Source: Pseudomonas wenzhouensis (lineage in GTDB: Bacteria; Pseudomonadota; Gammaproteobacteria; Pseudomonadales; Pseudomonadaceae). Taken from it: a DNA stretch of 64,000 bases. Every line of letters starts with the position of its first letter. Positions within the stretch are counted from its first letter, which is position 1. The stretch lies in the NCBI RefSeq assembly GCF_021029445.1, contig NZ_CP072610.1, forward strand, positions 1,674,001 to 1,738,000. Reading direction: 5' to 3'. Below, in pieces: positions 43,836 to 52,798 of the stretch. A model generated the notes under the pieces. That model was not told the origin of the DNA, searched no databases, and saw only the letters and a list, made by a program, of their open reading frames with translations. A program made the translations under genes and the position numbers.

Positions 43836-45803
43836 ATGGAAATTAAGTCCCGCAAGCCCGTTCTACGTTTTGCCCCGGCCAAGGCCGGCTTTGCGTTCGC
43901 TGGCGTTCTGCCGTTGCTGGTCGCCGCCCAGGCTCATGCGGTGGAGTTCAGCTTCGCCGATAACGAAATCACCGGCTCCATCGATACCACTGTTTCCTAC
44001 GGCCAATTGTGGCGCGTACAGGGTCAGGACAAGAGCAACAACGATATCAACACCAATGACGGTAATCGCAACTTCGATACCGGCCTGGTTTCCGAAGTGT
44101 TCAAGGTTACCTCTGATCTAGAGGTGTCCTATCAGAATTACGGCGCATTCGTGCGTGGTACTGCGTTCTATGACACCCAGATCATGGACAAGCGCAACGA
44201 CTATTACGATGCCAACTCGCCCGCTCAACCGAGCCAGAGCTTTCCTCGCGACAACAGCTTCACTCGCGAGACTCGCCACAAGGCAGGACGTGATGCACAG
44301 ATTCTCGATGCCTATGTTTATGGCAACTGGGATATCGCCAACATGCCGGTCACCGGCCGCTTCGGTAAGCAGGTATTCAACTGGGGCGAGGGTCTGTTCT
44401 ACCGTGGGGGTATCAACACCACCAACCCGGTGGACGCGGCCAAGTTCCGTCTCCCGGGTTCGGAGCTGAAAGAGGTGCTGGTGCCAGTCGAGGCTTTGAG
44501 TTTCAACGTGGGCCTTACAGACAATCTCTCTATGGAAGCTTTCTACCAGTTCAACTGGAAAGAAAGCGCTATCGACCCGGTTGGCACCTATTTCTCTGAA
44601 ACCGACCTCTTTGCCGATGGCGGCAGCACCGCTTACAACGAAAGTGGTGCTCTGGCCGGTATTCTCACGCCAAACCCCGGCTTTGGTAACAACTCGCTGT
44701 ATGGGCTGCTGTCCAGCAACCCGGCGACCGGTTTGCGTGGCAGCGAGTTCGCCAACGTTAATGCATTCAAGGTTGCTTCCATCGGGCCGGACATCAATGC
44801 CAAAAACGACGGCCAGTTCGGTGTCAACTTCAAGTACATCGCTGAAGGACTGAATTCCACCGAGTTTGGGGCGTACTTCATCAATTATCACTCCAAAGAG
44901 CCGTACATCTATGCCGATGTAAACAGTGCTTACACCGGGATTTCGGCCGCTCAGTACCTTGCGTTGCTGGGTAACGGTGCTGTGGCTGGTGCAGCAGCAG
45001 CTAGTGGTAGCAGCACCCAGCAAATAGTAGGTGGGTTGCTTGCGGTAGACCTGGGTAATCAGGTGCAAGCCCGTCGCGAGTATGTTGAAGATATTCGTGT
45101 GTACGGCTTTAGTTTCAACACCGTCATCAATGAAACGTCGGTGTTTGGGGAAGTTGCCTATCGTCCGAATATGCCGATTGGTATGGCGGCGACCAACGAT
45201 GCGTTGCAGCAATTGCTCGGTCAGGCCACTCAGTTTGCCCTGGGACAGGGCATCGATATCGCGGGCCAGGACTTGATGATGGGCGGCCAACTGCACAATT
45301 ACGAACGAGTTGAGGCATTCAATACTTCGTTGGGCGCTATCCAGAACTTCGGTCCGGTGCTTGGCTTCGATTCGCTATTCGGGGTCGCTGAGCTAGCGTC
45401 CGAGCACCTGCGCGGTAGCGACCTGAAGTACACCGACTACGAAGGAAATACTCGTTACTACGCAGGTAGAGGCAATGGCGCTTATGCAAGCGGCTACGAC
45501 CGTGACGACCAGGTCAACAAGAACGCCTACGGCTACACCCTGGTGCTCTCCGGCACCTGGAACGACGTTTACGCTGGCGTAAACCTGTCGCCGTTCGCCG
45601 TGTTCAAGCACGACTTCGAAGGCAACTCGCACCAGACCGGTAACTTTATCGAAGGTCGTAAGGCTTACACCGTCGGTATGCGTGCCAGCTACCTGAACAG
45701 CCTGGAAGCCGAGATCCAGTACACCGAGTTCTACGGCGCTGGCCAGAACAACGGTGCGCGTGATCGCGACAATATCGGCGTCAACGTCAAGTACTCCTTC
45801 TAA
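43836..45803 (+). CDS. DUF1302 outer-membrane protein
   Basis: The 655-residue product has a long signal peptide (cleavage after AQAHA near 36), then a beta-barrel-like sequence rich in alternating aromatic and polar residues: TVSYGQLWRVQGQD, GRFGKQVFNWGEGLFYRGG, YRPNMPIGMAATND and a C-terminal NIGVNVKYSF ending in Phe. DUF1302 proteins occur beside DUF1329 and RND exporters in operons linked to hydrophobic compounds such as sterols or alkylphenols; transport function is inferred. First gene behind a sigma-54 promoter. Confidence 0.87.
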   Translation: MEIKSRKPVLRFAPAKAGFAFAGVLPLLVAAQAHAVEFSFADNEITGSIDTTVSYGQLWRVQGQDKSNNDINTNDGNRNFDTGLVSEVFKVTSDLEVSYQNYGAFVRGTAFYDTQIMDKRNDYYDANSPAQPSQSFPRDNSFTRETRHKAGRDAQILDAYVYGNWDIANMPVTGRFGKQVFNWGEGLFYRGGINTTNPVDAAKFRLPGSELKEVLVPVEALSFNVGLTDNLSMEAFYQFNWKESAIDPVGTYFSETDLFADGGSTAYNESGALAGILTPNPGFGNNSLYGLLSSNPATGLRGSEFANVNAFKVASIGPDINAKNDGQFGVNFKYIAEGLNSTEFGAYFINYHSKEPYIYADVNSAYTGISAAQYLALLGNGAVAGAAAASGSSTQQIVGGLLAVDLGNQVQARREYVEDIRVYGFSFNTVINETSVFGEVAYRPNMPIGMAATNDALQQLLGQATQFALGQGIDIAGQDLMMGGQLHNYERVEAFNTSLGAIQNFGPVLGFDSLFGVAELASEHLRGSDLKYTDYEGNTRYYAGRGNGAYASGYDRDDQVNKNAYGYTLVLSGTWNDVYAGVNLSPFAVFKHDFEGNSHQTGNFIEGRKAYTVGMRASYLNSLEAEIQYTEFYGAGQNNGARDRDNIGVNVKYSF

Positions 45804-45871
45804 TAACCAAAATCGGAAAGAACGCCGGGCGCTTGCGGGCGCCCGTTACGACTCTTTATGGAGAATTACCC

Positions 45872-47242
45872 ATGCTGAACAAGCACAGGCTGATGGCCGT
45901 AGCCGTTGCGCTGGCATTTTCCGCCGGCTCCGCGCTGGCTGCCGTTTCCTCGCAGGAAGCCGCAAAACTTGGCGATACCCTGACCCCCTTCGGCGCCGAA
46001 AAAGCTGGCAACGCTGCCGGCACCATTCCGGCCTGGACCGGTGGCATCACCCAGGCGCCTGCTGGTTACACCCGTTCGGGCCAGCACCATGTCAATCCGT
46101 TCCCGGAAGACAAGCCGCTGTTCACCATCACCGCAGCCAACCTGAGCCAGTACGAGGCCAACCTGACCCCCGGTCAGATCGCCATGTTCAAGGCTTACCC
46201 GGAAACCTATCAGATGCCGGTTTACCAGACCCGTCGCTCCGGCTCCGCGCCGCAGTGGGTCTATGACAACAGCATCAAGAACGCCACCAGCGCCAAGCTG
46301 GTCGATGGTGGTAACGGCTTCACCGACGCTTACGGCGGTATTCCGTTCCCGATTCCGCAGAGCGGTGTCGAGGCGCTGTGGAACCACATCGCCCGTTACC
46401 GTGGCACCTACATCGTGCGCCGTGCCTCGGAAGTGGCCGTGCAGCGTAACGGCGCCTATTCGCTGGTGACCTCGCAGCAAGAAGCGCTGTTCAAGTACTA
46501 CCTGCAGAACGGCTCGTTCGCCGATCTGAACAACATCATGTTCTATTACCTGTCGTTCACCACCAGCCCGGCGCGTCTGGCCGGTGGCGCGACCCTGGTT
46601 CATGAAACCCTCGATCAGGTGAAAGAGCCGCGTCAGGCCTGGGGCTACAACGCCGGACAGCGCCGCGTGCGTCGTGCGCCGAACCTGGCCTACGACACGC
46701 CGATCGCCGCAGCCGATGGCCTGCGTACCGCCGACGATACCGACATGTTCAACGGTGCTCCGGATCGCTATGACTGGAAGCTGGTGGGCAAGAAGGAAAT
46801 CTACATCCCGTACAACAACTACCAGGTCACCAGCCCTGAGGTTAAGTACAAGGACCTGCTGCAGGTCGGCCACCTCAACCCGGCACTGACCCGTAACGAG
46901 CTGCACCGCGTCTGGGTGGTGGAAGGTACGCTGAAATCCGGCGCCCGCCATATCTACTCCAAGCGTACCCTGTTCCTCGATGAGGACAGCTGGCAGGCTG
47001 CGGTAGTGGATCAGTACGACGGTCGTGGTGAGCTGTGGCGCGTGTCCATCGCCTATCTGAAGAACTACTACGATCTGCCGACCACCTGGTCTGCACTCGA
47101 TGTGTTCCACGATCTGCAGGCTCGCCGTTACCACGTGCAGAACCTGGACAACGAAGAGAACAACACCATCGACTTCACCCAGGCGGTTCCGGACGACGGT
47201 TATTTCAAACCGGCCGCCCTGCGTCGTCGCGGCACTCGATAA
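45872..47242 (+). CDS. DUF1329 periplasmic/outer-membrane-associated protein
   Basis: The 456-residue product starts with a signal peptide (MLNKHRLMAVAVALAFSAG, cleavage near 23). It has AAKLGDTLTPFGAEKAGNAAGTIPAWTGG, PEDKPLFTITAANL, and RRVRRAPNLAYDTPIAAADG, all DUF1329 signatures. The fold relates to LolA/LolB-like lipid carriers, so it may ferry a hydrophobic ligand. ATG 45872 has GGAGA 9 bases upstream. It is followed by a terminator hairpin that may reduce expression of the two downstream genes. Confidence 0.87.
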   Translation: MLNKHRLMAVAVALAFSAGSALAAVSSQEAAKLGDTLTPFGAEKAGNAAGTIPAWTGGITQAPAGYTRSGQHHVNPFPEDKPLFTITAANLSQYEANLTPGQIAMFKAYPETYQMPVYQTRRSGSAPQWVYDNSIKNATSAKLVDGGNGFTDAYGGIPFPIPQSGVEALWNHIARYRGTYIVRRASEVAVQRNGAYSLVTSQQEALFKYYLQNGSFADLNNIMFYYLSFTTSPARLAGGATLVHETLDQVKEPRQAWGYNAGQRRVRRAPNLAYDTPIAAADGLRTADDTDMFNGAPDRYDWKLVGKKEIYIPYNNYQVTSPEVKYKDLLQVGHLNPALTRNELHRVWVVEGTLKSGARHIYSKRTLFLDEDSWQAAVVDQYDGRGELWRVSIAYLKNYYDLPTTWSALDVFHDLQARRYHVQNLDNEENNTIDFTQAVPDDGYFKPAALRRRGTR

Positions 47243-47262
47243 TAGTCGTGTAGTCTCGCGCC

Positions 47263-47292
47263 AAGGCCGCTACAGTAGTAGCGGCCTTTTTC
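47263..47292 (+). terminator. Hairpin after the DUF1329 gene
   Basis: AAGGCCGCTA and TAGCGGCCTT form a stem around CAGTAG, followed by TTTC. It would end or attenuate the first part of the operon. Confidence 0.75.
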
Positions 47293-47440
47293 TATCAGTG
47301 TGGCGAATGGGCTTCTATAACGCGGGTTCTGCCTTAACAAAACATAACGTCGCGCCAATTGTCAGGGCTTTCCTAAGCCCGATAGGATGAGTGGCCTGCT
47401 AATCGGCAGCACCGCCTATAACAAGAAAGGGGGAAGGTAT

Positions 47441-48535
47441 ATGAGTGAGCCCGTCATGCGGCGCACCCAGTCCGGTCCAGCGTCCAAGTTGTCGCGCAAA
47501 CCGGCGCTCCGTGTCCATTCGCCGCTGGCTAAAGCGCTCTCGCTATGCAGTGTGCTTTCCGTTCTGGCTATTGCCCATTTGCCTGCGCAGGCTGACAGTT
47601 CAGCTGCAGCAGAGGTCAGTTATTCAATTGAATCGCCTCGTGCGGTGCACAGTCTGATGCTCGATGTGGTCAACACCGGCGAGCGTCTGGTCGCCGTGGG
47701 CGACCGTGGTCACATTCTCTATTCCAACGATCAGGGACAAAGCTGGCAGCAGGCCAAGGTGCCTACGCGGCAGATGCTGACTTCGCTGTTCTTCGTCGAT
47801 GCCCAGCATGGCTGGGTGGTGGGGCACGATGCACAGATTCTTGCCACCACTGATGGTGGCCTGACATGGACCAAGCAGTACGAAGATCTAGAACTCGAAG
47901 CGCCGCTGCTGGATGTCTGGTTCAAGGATCTGCAGACCGGTTACGCGGTAGGTGCCTACGGTGCACTGCTGGAAACCACCGATGGTGGCGAGAACTGGGA
48001 AGATATCAGTGACCGGCTCGATAACGAGGATGCCTACCACCTCAACGGTATTGCGGCCGTCAAGGACAGCGGCCTGTTAATCGTTGGCGAAATGGGCGTG
48101 ATGTTCCGCTCGGCTGACTGGGGCCAGAGCTGGGAAACCATCGCCGAGCCTCCCTATGAGGGGTCGCTGTTCGGTGTGACCGGTACCGATCAGTCCGGCG
48201 TTGTGTTGGCCTATGGTTTGCGCGGTCACCTGTTCCGCTCCGACGATTTCGGTGATAGCTGGCAGCAAATCCAGCTCGATACGGCCAACAATGGCTCGCT
48301 CGAATTCGGTTTGTCCGGTGCAGTGATGCTGGCTGACGGCTCCATCGTGGTCGTGGGTCATGGTGGCACGGTTCTGAGAAGTGAGGACGCAGGGCGCAGT
48401 TTCAGCCTGTTCAATCGTCCGGATCGTCAGTCGCTGGCAGCGGTGGCTGCAAGTGACCAGGGCCAACTGGTACTGGTCGGGCAGGGTGGCGTTCGTCTGG
48501 CCACACCGACTGGCGCCACGCCGACCGCACAATAA
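47441..48535 (+). CDS. YCF48/BNR-repeat protein
   Basis: The 364-residue product has a signal-like segment (about 33-52, SLCSVLSVLAIAHLPAQA) and a beta-propeller of YCF48-type repeats: GDRGHILYSNDQGQSWQQ, GHDAQILATTDGGLTWTK, GAYGALLETTDGGENWED, GEMGVMFRSADWGQSWET, GHGGTVLRSEDAGRSFSL. Such exported propellers are partners of RND transporters in these operons. ATG 47441 has AAGGGGGAAGG upstream. It sits 16 bp before the RND gene. Confidence 0.86.
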   Translation: MSEPVMRRTQSGPASKLSRKPALRVHSPLAKALSLCSVLSVLAIAHLPAQADSSAAAEVSYSIESPRAVHSLMLDVVNTGERLVAVGDRGHILYSNDQGQSWQQAKVPTRQMLTSLFFVDAQHGWVVGHDAQILATTDGGLTWTKQYEDLELEAPLLDVWFKDLQTGYAVGAYGALLETTDGGENWEDISDRLDNEDAYHLNGIAAVKDSGLLIVGEMGVMFRSADWGQSWETIAEPPYEGSLFGVTGTDQSGVVLAYGLRGHLFRSDDFGDSWQQIQLDTANNGSLEFGLSGAVMLADGSIVVVGHGGTVLRSEDAGRSFSLFNRPDRQSLAAVAASDQGQLVLVGQGGVRLATPTGATPTAQ

Positions 48536-48551
48536 TAAGGGGTAGTCTTCG

Positions 48552-50930
48552 ATGACCGATCATCACCAGGACAAGGCGAGCTTTCTCGAGCGCCTGATCT
48601 TCAACAATCGGCCGGCGGTCATTCTGCTCTGCCTGCTGACCACCATCTTCCTGCTGTACCAGGCAACGCAGATTCGCCCCTCGACCAGCTTCGAGAAAAT
48701 GATTCCGTTGTCGCACCCCTTCATCGAAAAAATGATGGAGCACCGCAATGACCTGGCCAACCTGGGCAACACCGTGCGCATCTCGGTGGAGGCCAAGGAA
48801 GGTGACATCTTCTCCAAGGAGTACATGGAAACGCTGCGGCAGATCCATGACGAGGTCTTCTACATCAACGGTGTGGACCGCTCTAACCTGAAGTCACTGT
48901 GGAGCCCCAGCGTACGCTGGACCGAAGTGACCGAGGAAGGTTTCGCCGGCGGCGAAGTGATTCCGCAAAGCTATGACGGTAGCCCGCAGAGCCTCGAAGA
49001 GCTGCGTAACAACATACTCAAGTCCGGGCAGATCGGCCGCCTGGTGGCCAATAACTTCAAATCCAGCATCATCGACGTGCCGCTGCTGGAGTCCTATCCG
49101 GATCCGAACGACCAGGGCAGCCTGATCAAGCTCGATTACCAGAAGTTTTCCCACGAGCTGGAAGAGAAGATTCGCGACAAGTACCAGTTGCAGGATCCCA
49201 ATGTTCAGATCCACATCGTCGGTTTTGCCAAGAAGGTGGGTGACCTGATCGATGGCCTGATCATGGTGGTTGGCTTCTTCGCCATCGTCTTGCTGATCAC
49301 TTTCGTGCTGCTGTACTGGTTCAGCTGGTGTATCCGCAGCACCATCGGCGTGCTGGTCACCACCCTGATCGCGGTGGTCTGGCAGTTGGGCCTGATGAAC
49401 CTGGTCGGTTTCGGTCTCGATCCCTACTCGATGCTGGTGCCGTTCCTGATCTTCGCCATTGGTGTGTCCCACGGCGTGCAGAAGATCAACGGTATCGCTC
49501 TGCAATCCAGTGGCGCCGAGAACTCGCTGATGGCTGCGCGGCGCACCTTCCGCCAGTTGTTCCTGCCCGGCATGATCGCCATTCTGGCTGATGCCGTGGG
49601 CTTCATCGCGTTGTTGATCATCGATATCGGTGTGATTCATGAGCTGGCCATCGGTGCTTCGATCGGCGTATTGGTGATCGTGTTCACCAACCTGATTCTG
49701 TTGCCAGTGGCGATCTCCTATCTGGGCATCAGCAAGAAGGCGATCGAGCGCAGCAAGAAGGATGAAGTGACCGAGAAGCCGATGTGGCGAGTGCTGGCCA
49801 AGGTCGCTCACCCCAACATTGCACCGTTCATGGTGGTGCTGGGGCTGCTGGCCGGGGTTAGCTGCTTCTTCTATCAGAAGGCCAACCTGCAGATCGGTGA
49901 CCTCGATCAGGGCGCGCCGGAGCTGCGACCCGATTCGCGCTACAACCTGGACAATGACTTCATCATCCAGAACTACTCGACCAGCTCCGACGTGCTGGTG
50001 GTGATGGTCAAGAGTGCGCCGGAAGGCTGCTCGACCTACGAAGCGATGTCCGCCATGGACGAGCTGATGTGGAAGATGGAGAACACTGCAGGTGTGCAGT
50101 CCGCCATTTCCATGGTCACGGTGTCCAAGCAACTGATCAAGGGCATGAACGAGGGCAACCTGAAATGGGAAACCCTGTCGCGTAACCAGGACGTACTGAA
50201 CAACTCCATCGCCCGTGCCGATGGTCTGTACAACGCCGACTGCTCGCTGGCCCCGGTATTGCTGTTCCTCGAGGATCACAAGGCCGAGACGCTCAAGCGT
50301 ACCGTTGCCGCCGTGCAGGAGTTTGCCGACGAGCATAATCGCGAAGGCCTGGAGTTCCTCCTGGCTGCCGGTAACGCCGGTATCGAGGCGGCCACCAATG
50401 AAGTCATTTCCAGCTCCGAGCTGCTGATGCTGACGCTGGTCTACCTGTGGGTAGCGATCATGTGTCTGATCACCTTCCGCTCGATCCCGGCGATGATCTG
50501 TATCGTGCTGCCGCTGATCCTCACCTCGATCCTCGGTAATGCGCTGATGGCTTTCCTCGGCATCGGCATGAAGGTCGCAACCCTGCCGGTGATCGCACTG
50601 GGCGTGGGTATCGGTGTGGACTACGGCATCTATATCTACAGCCGCCTGGAAAGCTTCCTGCGTGCCGGTCTGCCGCTGCAGGAGGCCTATTATCAGACGC
50701 TGAAATCCACCGGTAAGGCGGTATTGTTCACCGGTCTGTGCCTGGCCATCGGCGTAGCGACCTGGATGTTCTCGGCGATCAAGTTCCAGGCCGATATGGG
50801 GCTGATGCTGACCTTCATGTTCATCGTCAACATGTTCGGTGCCATGCTGCTGCTGCCGGCGCTGGCGCGCTTCCTGATCAAGCCCGAGAAGCTGGTGGGC
50901 AAGAAGGGTGGTTCGCTGCTGGCTCACTAA
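48552..50930 (+). CDS. RND/MMPL-family transporter
   Basis: Inner-membrane transporter, 792 residues, of the predicted exporter RND branch related to MmpL and hopanoid transporter HpnN. It has a first helix at about 20-38 (PAVILLCLLTTIFLLYQ), a periplasmic loop, helices from DGLIMVVGFFAIVLLITFVL onward, the sterol-sensing-like block FLIFAIGVSHGVQKINGIA, and a second half with LPVIALGVGIGVDYGIYIYSRL. With DUF1302, DUF1329 and YCF48 it likely forms a system moving a lipid-like substrate across the envelope. SD AATAAGGGG precedes ATG. Confidence 0.88.
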   Translation: MTDHHQDKASFLERLIFNNRPAVILLCLLTTIFLLYQATQIRPSTSFEKMIPLSHPFIEKMMEHRNDLANLGNTVRISVEAKEGDIFSKEYMETLRQIHDEVFYINGVDRSNLKSLWSPSVRWTEVTEEGFAGGEVIPQSYDGSPQSLEELRNNILKSGQIGRLVANNFKSSIIDVPLLESYPDPNDQGSLIKLDYQKFSHELEEKIRDKYQLQDPNVQIHIVGFAKKVGDLIDGLIMVVGFFAIVLLITFVLLYWFSWCIRSTIGVLVTTLIAVVWQLGLMNLVGFGLDPYSMLVPFLIFAIGVSHGVQKINGIALQSSGAENSLMAARRTFRQLFLPGMIAILADAVGFIALLIIDIGVIHELAIGASIGVLVIVFTNLILLPVAISYLGISKKAIERSKKDEVTEKPMWRVLAKVAHPNIAPFMVVLGLLAGVSCFFYQKANLQIGDLDQGAPELRPDSRYNLDNDFIIQNYSTSSDVLVVMVKSAPEGCSTYEAMSAMDELMWKMENTAGVQSAISMVTVSKQLIKGMNEGNLKWETLSRNQDVLNNSIARADGLYNADCSLAPVLLFLEDHKAETLKRTVAAVQEFADEHNREGLEFLLAAGNAGIEAATNEVISSSELLMLTLVYLWVAIMCLITFRSIPAMICIVLPLILTSILGNALMAFLGIGMKVATLPVIALGVGIGVDYGIYIYSRLESFLRAGLPLQEAYYQTLKSTGKAVLFTGLCLAIGVATWMFSAIKFQADMGLMLTFMFIVNMFGAMLLLPALARFLIKPEKLVGKKGGSLLAH

Positions 50931-50969
50931 GACAGGTAGTGTTTAACGAAAAACCGCGGCCCTTGCAGG

Positions 50970-52568
50970 CTGTGTGAAAACGCTCTGAACTGAACCGGTT
51001 CAATACAAACGCCTCGATTGATTCGGGGCGTCTGTGTTTTTACTGATGCAATGATGCAAAGTGCAGCGTTCAGGTCAGTAGCTCGATCATGCGGCGCGCC
51101 CCGAGTACCGAAATAGCACGTTTGAGGTTGTAGGCTTGCACGGCCATCGCCATCTCAGCTCTCACCCCGCTGAAATGGCGCACTAGAAAACGACCGTTGC
51201 CCAGAATCCATTGTTTGAGATTGCCAAAAGGGTGCTCGACGATTGCTCGTCGCCGTCCCATCATCTCAGGGTGAGTTTCGAGTCGTTTCTCCATCCGCGC
51301 GAACGCCTCTTCGTTGGGATGGCGGCTGATATGACGCCGTTGGGCCTGTGTGCACTTGGCTTTTAATGGGCAGTTCCCGCAGTCCTCGGCACGGGCTGCG
51401 TAAAGGCGAGTGCCACGATTGAGCTGTTTGAGCGACAGGGTCTTACCCGCAGGACATTGGAAACTGTCGGTCGCAGGATCGTAAGTGAAGTCCTGACGCA
51501 CAAACAGCGTGCCGCCGCCCTGGTTGTTGGGCGCGCGATTCACGGGGACGAAAGCCGTAATGCCCGCTTCTTCGCAGGCCTGAAACTGCGCCCCGTTGGA
51601 ATAACCAGCATCAGCCGTGACCGTCAGCTCAGGCTGCTGCAGAACCGCCTGAGTCGCTTTGGCCATCGGCTCCAACTGCTGGTTGTCGGTGCAGTCACTG
51701 GTCACTTCGTGATGCACGATCAGGCCATGCTCGGCATCGACAGCGCTCTGCACGTTGTAGGCCACGCAAGGGCTCTTGCCTGAGCAGCGCATCTTCTTGG
51801 CATCCGCTTCGCCTTCGACGAACTGTTCCAGGCCCTGCGCCTCCATCAGCGCTTTTACGGTCAAGTTATCGGCATGGCGATCCTGTAGCTGGCGTAGCGC
51901 CTGTTTCACCGCTGCCCGGTCAATCGTCTCTTGCGCGTCTTGTGCATCACCCTCATCAAGCTGGGCCAGGTACTGGGCAATGTGTTTTTCCAGCTTCGCT
52001 TGTTGACGCTTGAGCTTCTCCACGCTCAGGTGCTTGCGCAGCGAAGCTACCGCTTGGAACTTGCTGCCATCGATGGCCACCAGCTCCCCACTGATCAAGC
52101 TCGCCTGGCGACAGAACTGGACGAAAGCCTTGCAAGTCGCCTGAAAGGCCATGCTGTTGTCTTTGCGAAAATCCGCGATGGTCTTGAAGTCCGGCGCCAG
52201 ACGACCCAGCAACCACATCACCTCGATATTGCGCTGGCACTCCGCCTCCAATCGACGAGAGGAGCGAATGCGCTGGAAGTAGCCATATAGGTATAGCTTG
52301 AGCAAATCAGCTGGATCGTAGCCAGGGCGCCCAGTCTTGAGCGGCTCAGCCTTGCTGAACCCCAGTACCTTCAGATCCAGACGAGCCACATAGGCCTCGA
52401 TGACTCGAACTAGATGATCCTCAGGAACCAGCTCTTCCAATGTCGGCGGAAACAGGCTGCTTTGTTGCCGATCTTCACCTTGGATATAGCCCATAAACGA
52501 CAATGCCCCTATCGACCGATAGAGGCATTGTCTTCACCTTGCACTCAGACTGCTAGGTTTTCACACAG
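50970..52568 (-). mobile_element. IS1182-family insertion sequence
   Basis: Terminal inverted repeats CTGTGTGAAAAC (50970-50981) and GTTTTCACACAG (52557-52568) enclose one transposase. Outside them lie AAAAACCGCGGCCC (50949-50962) and GGGCCGCGGTTTTT (52576-52589), a perfect inverted pair: either the arms of an intrinsic terminator split by the element, or a continuation of the element's own repeats. A GACAATGCC/GGCATTGTC hairpin lies at 52500-52533, just before the transposase start. Confidence 0.82.
51070..52494 (-). CDS. IS1182-family transposase
   Basis: DDE transposase, 474 residues. The N-terminal region (LVPEDHLVRVIEAYVARLDL, YDPADLLKLYLYGYFQRIRS) and the catalytic core (VAIDGSKFQAVAS, VTADAGYSNGAQF, and C-terminal RRAIVEHPFGNLKQWILGNG) match the family. 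A Cys-rich stretch CGNCPLKAKCTQAQRRHISRH is also typical. ATG 52494 is chosen; no clear ribosome site is seen because a strong hairpin lies 6 bases upstream. The frame is intact. Confidence 0.9.
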   Translation of the reverse strand: MGYIQGEDRQQSSLFPPTLEELVPEDHLVRVIEAYVARLDLKVLGFSKAEPLKTGRPGYDPADLLKLYLYGYFQRIRSSRRLEAECQRNIEVMWLLGRLAPDFKTIADFRKDNSMAFQATCKAFVQFCRQASLISGELVAIDGSKFQAVASLRKHLSVEKLKRQQAKLEKHIAQYLAQLDEGDAQDAQETIDRAAVKQALRQLQDRHADNLTVKALMEAQGLEQFVEGEADAKKMRCSGKSPCVAYNVQSAVDAEHGLIVHHEVTSDCTDNQQLEPMAKATQAVLQQPELTVTADAGYSNGAQFQACEEAGITAFVPVNRAPNNQGGGTLFVRQDFTYDPATDSFQCPAGKTLSLKQLNRGTRLYAARAEDCGNCPLKAKCTQAQRRHISRHPNEEAFARMEKRLETHPEMMGRRRAIVEHPFGNLKQWILGNGRFLVRHFSGVRAEMAMAVQAYNLKRAISVLGARRMIELLT

Positions 52569-52639
52569 TCTGCTTGGGCCGCGGTTTTTTTGTTATGGGC
52601 TCTTGGAAAGGACACTTAGCGAAGCGTGTCTACGTTCAC

Positions 52640-52771
52640 GTAGGGTGCGCCGTGCGCGTCGCGGATTGTCGAGATGCATGCCTCGATCATTATCAGGAGA
52701 AATCGCTCGTCAGCCGTCAGGGTAGGCCCGATGCACCGTTGCCGGGAGCCGGTGCGCGCGGCGCACCCTAC
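52640..52771. repeat. GTAGGGTGCGCC palindrome pair
   Basis: GTAGGGTGCGCCGTGCGC and GGTGCGCGCGGCGCACCCTAC face each other about 95 bp apart. The rest of 52504-52798 between the insertion sequence and batD shows no gene. Confidence 0.6.
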
Positions 52772-52798
52772 CACGTGTCCTGCAAGCCCATCGTGCGC

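Noticed and set aside
48894..50927. A 677-codon minus-strand frame opposite the RND transporter
   Set aside because: Composition (His, Gln, Asp runs) is typical of the complement of a membrane-protein gene.
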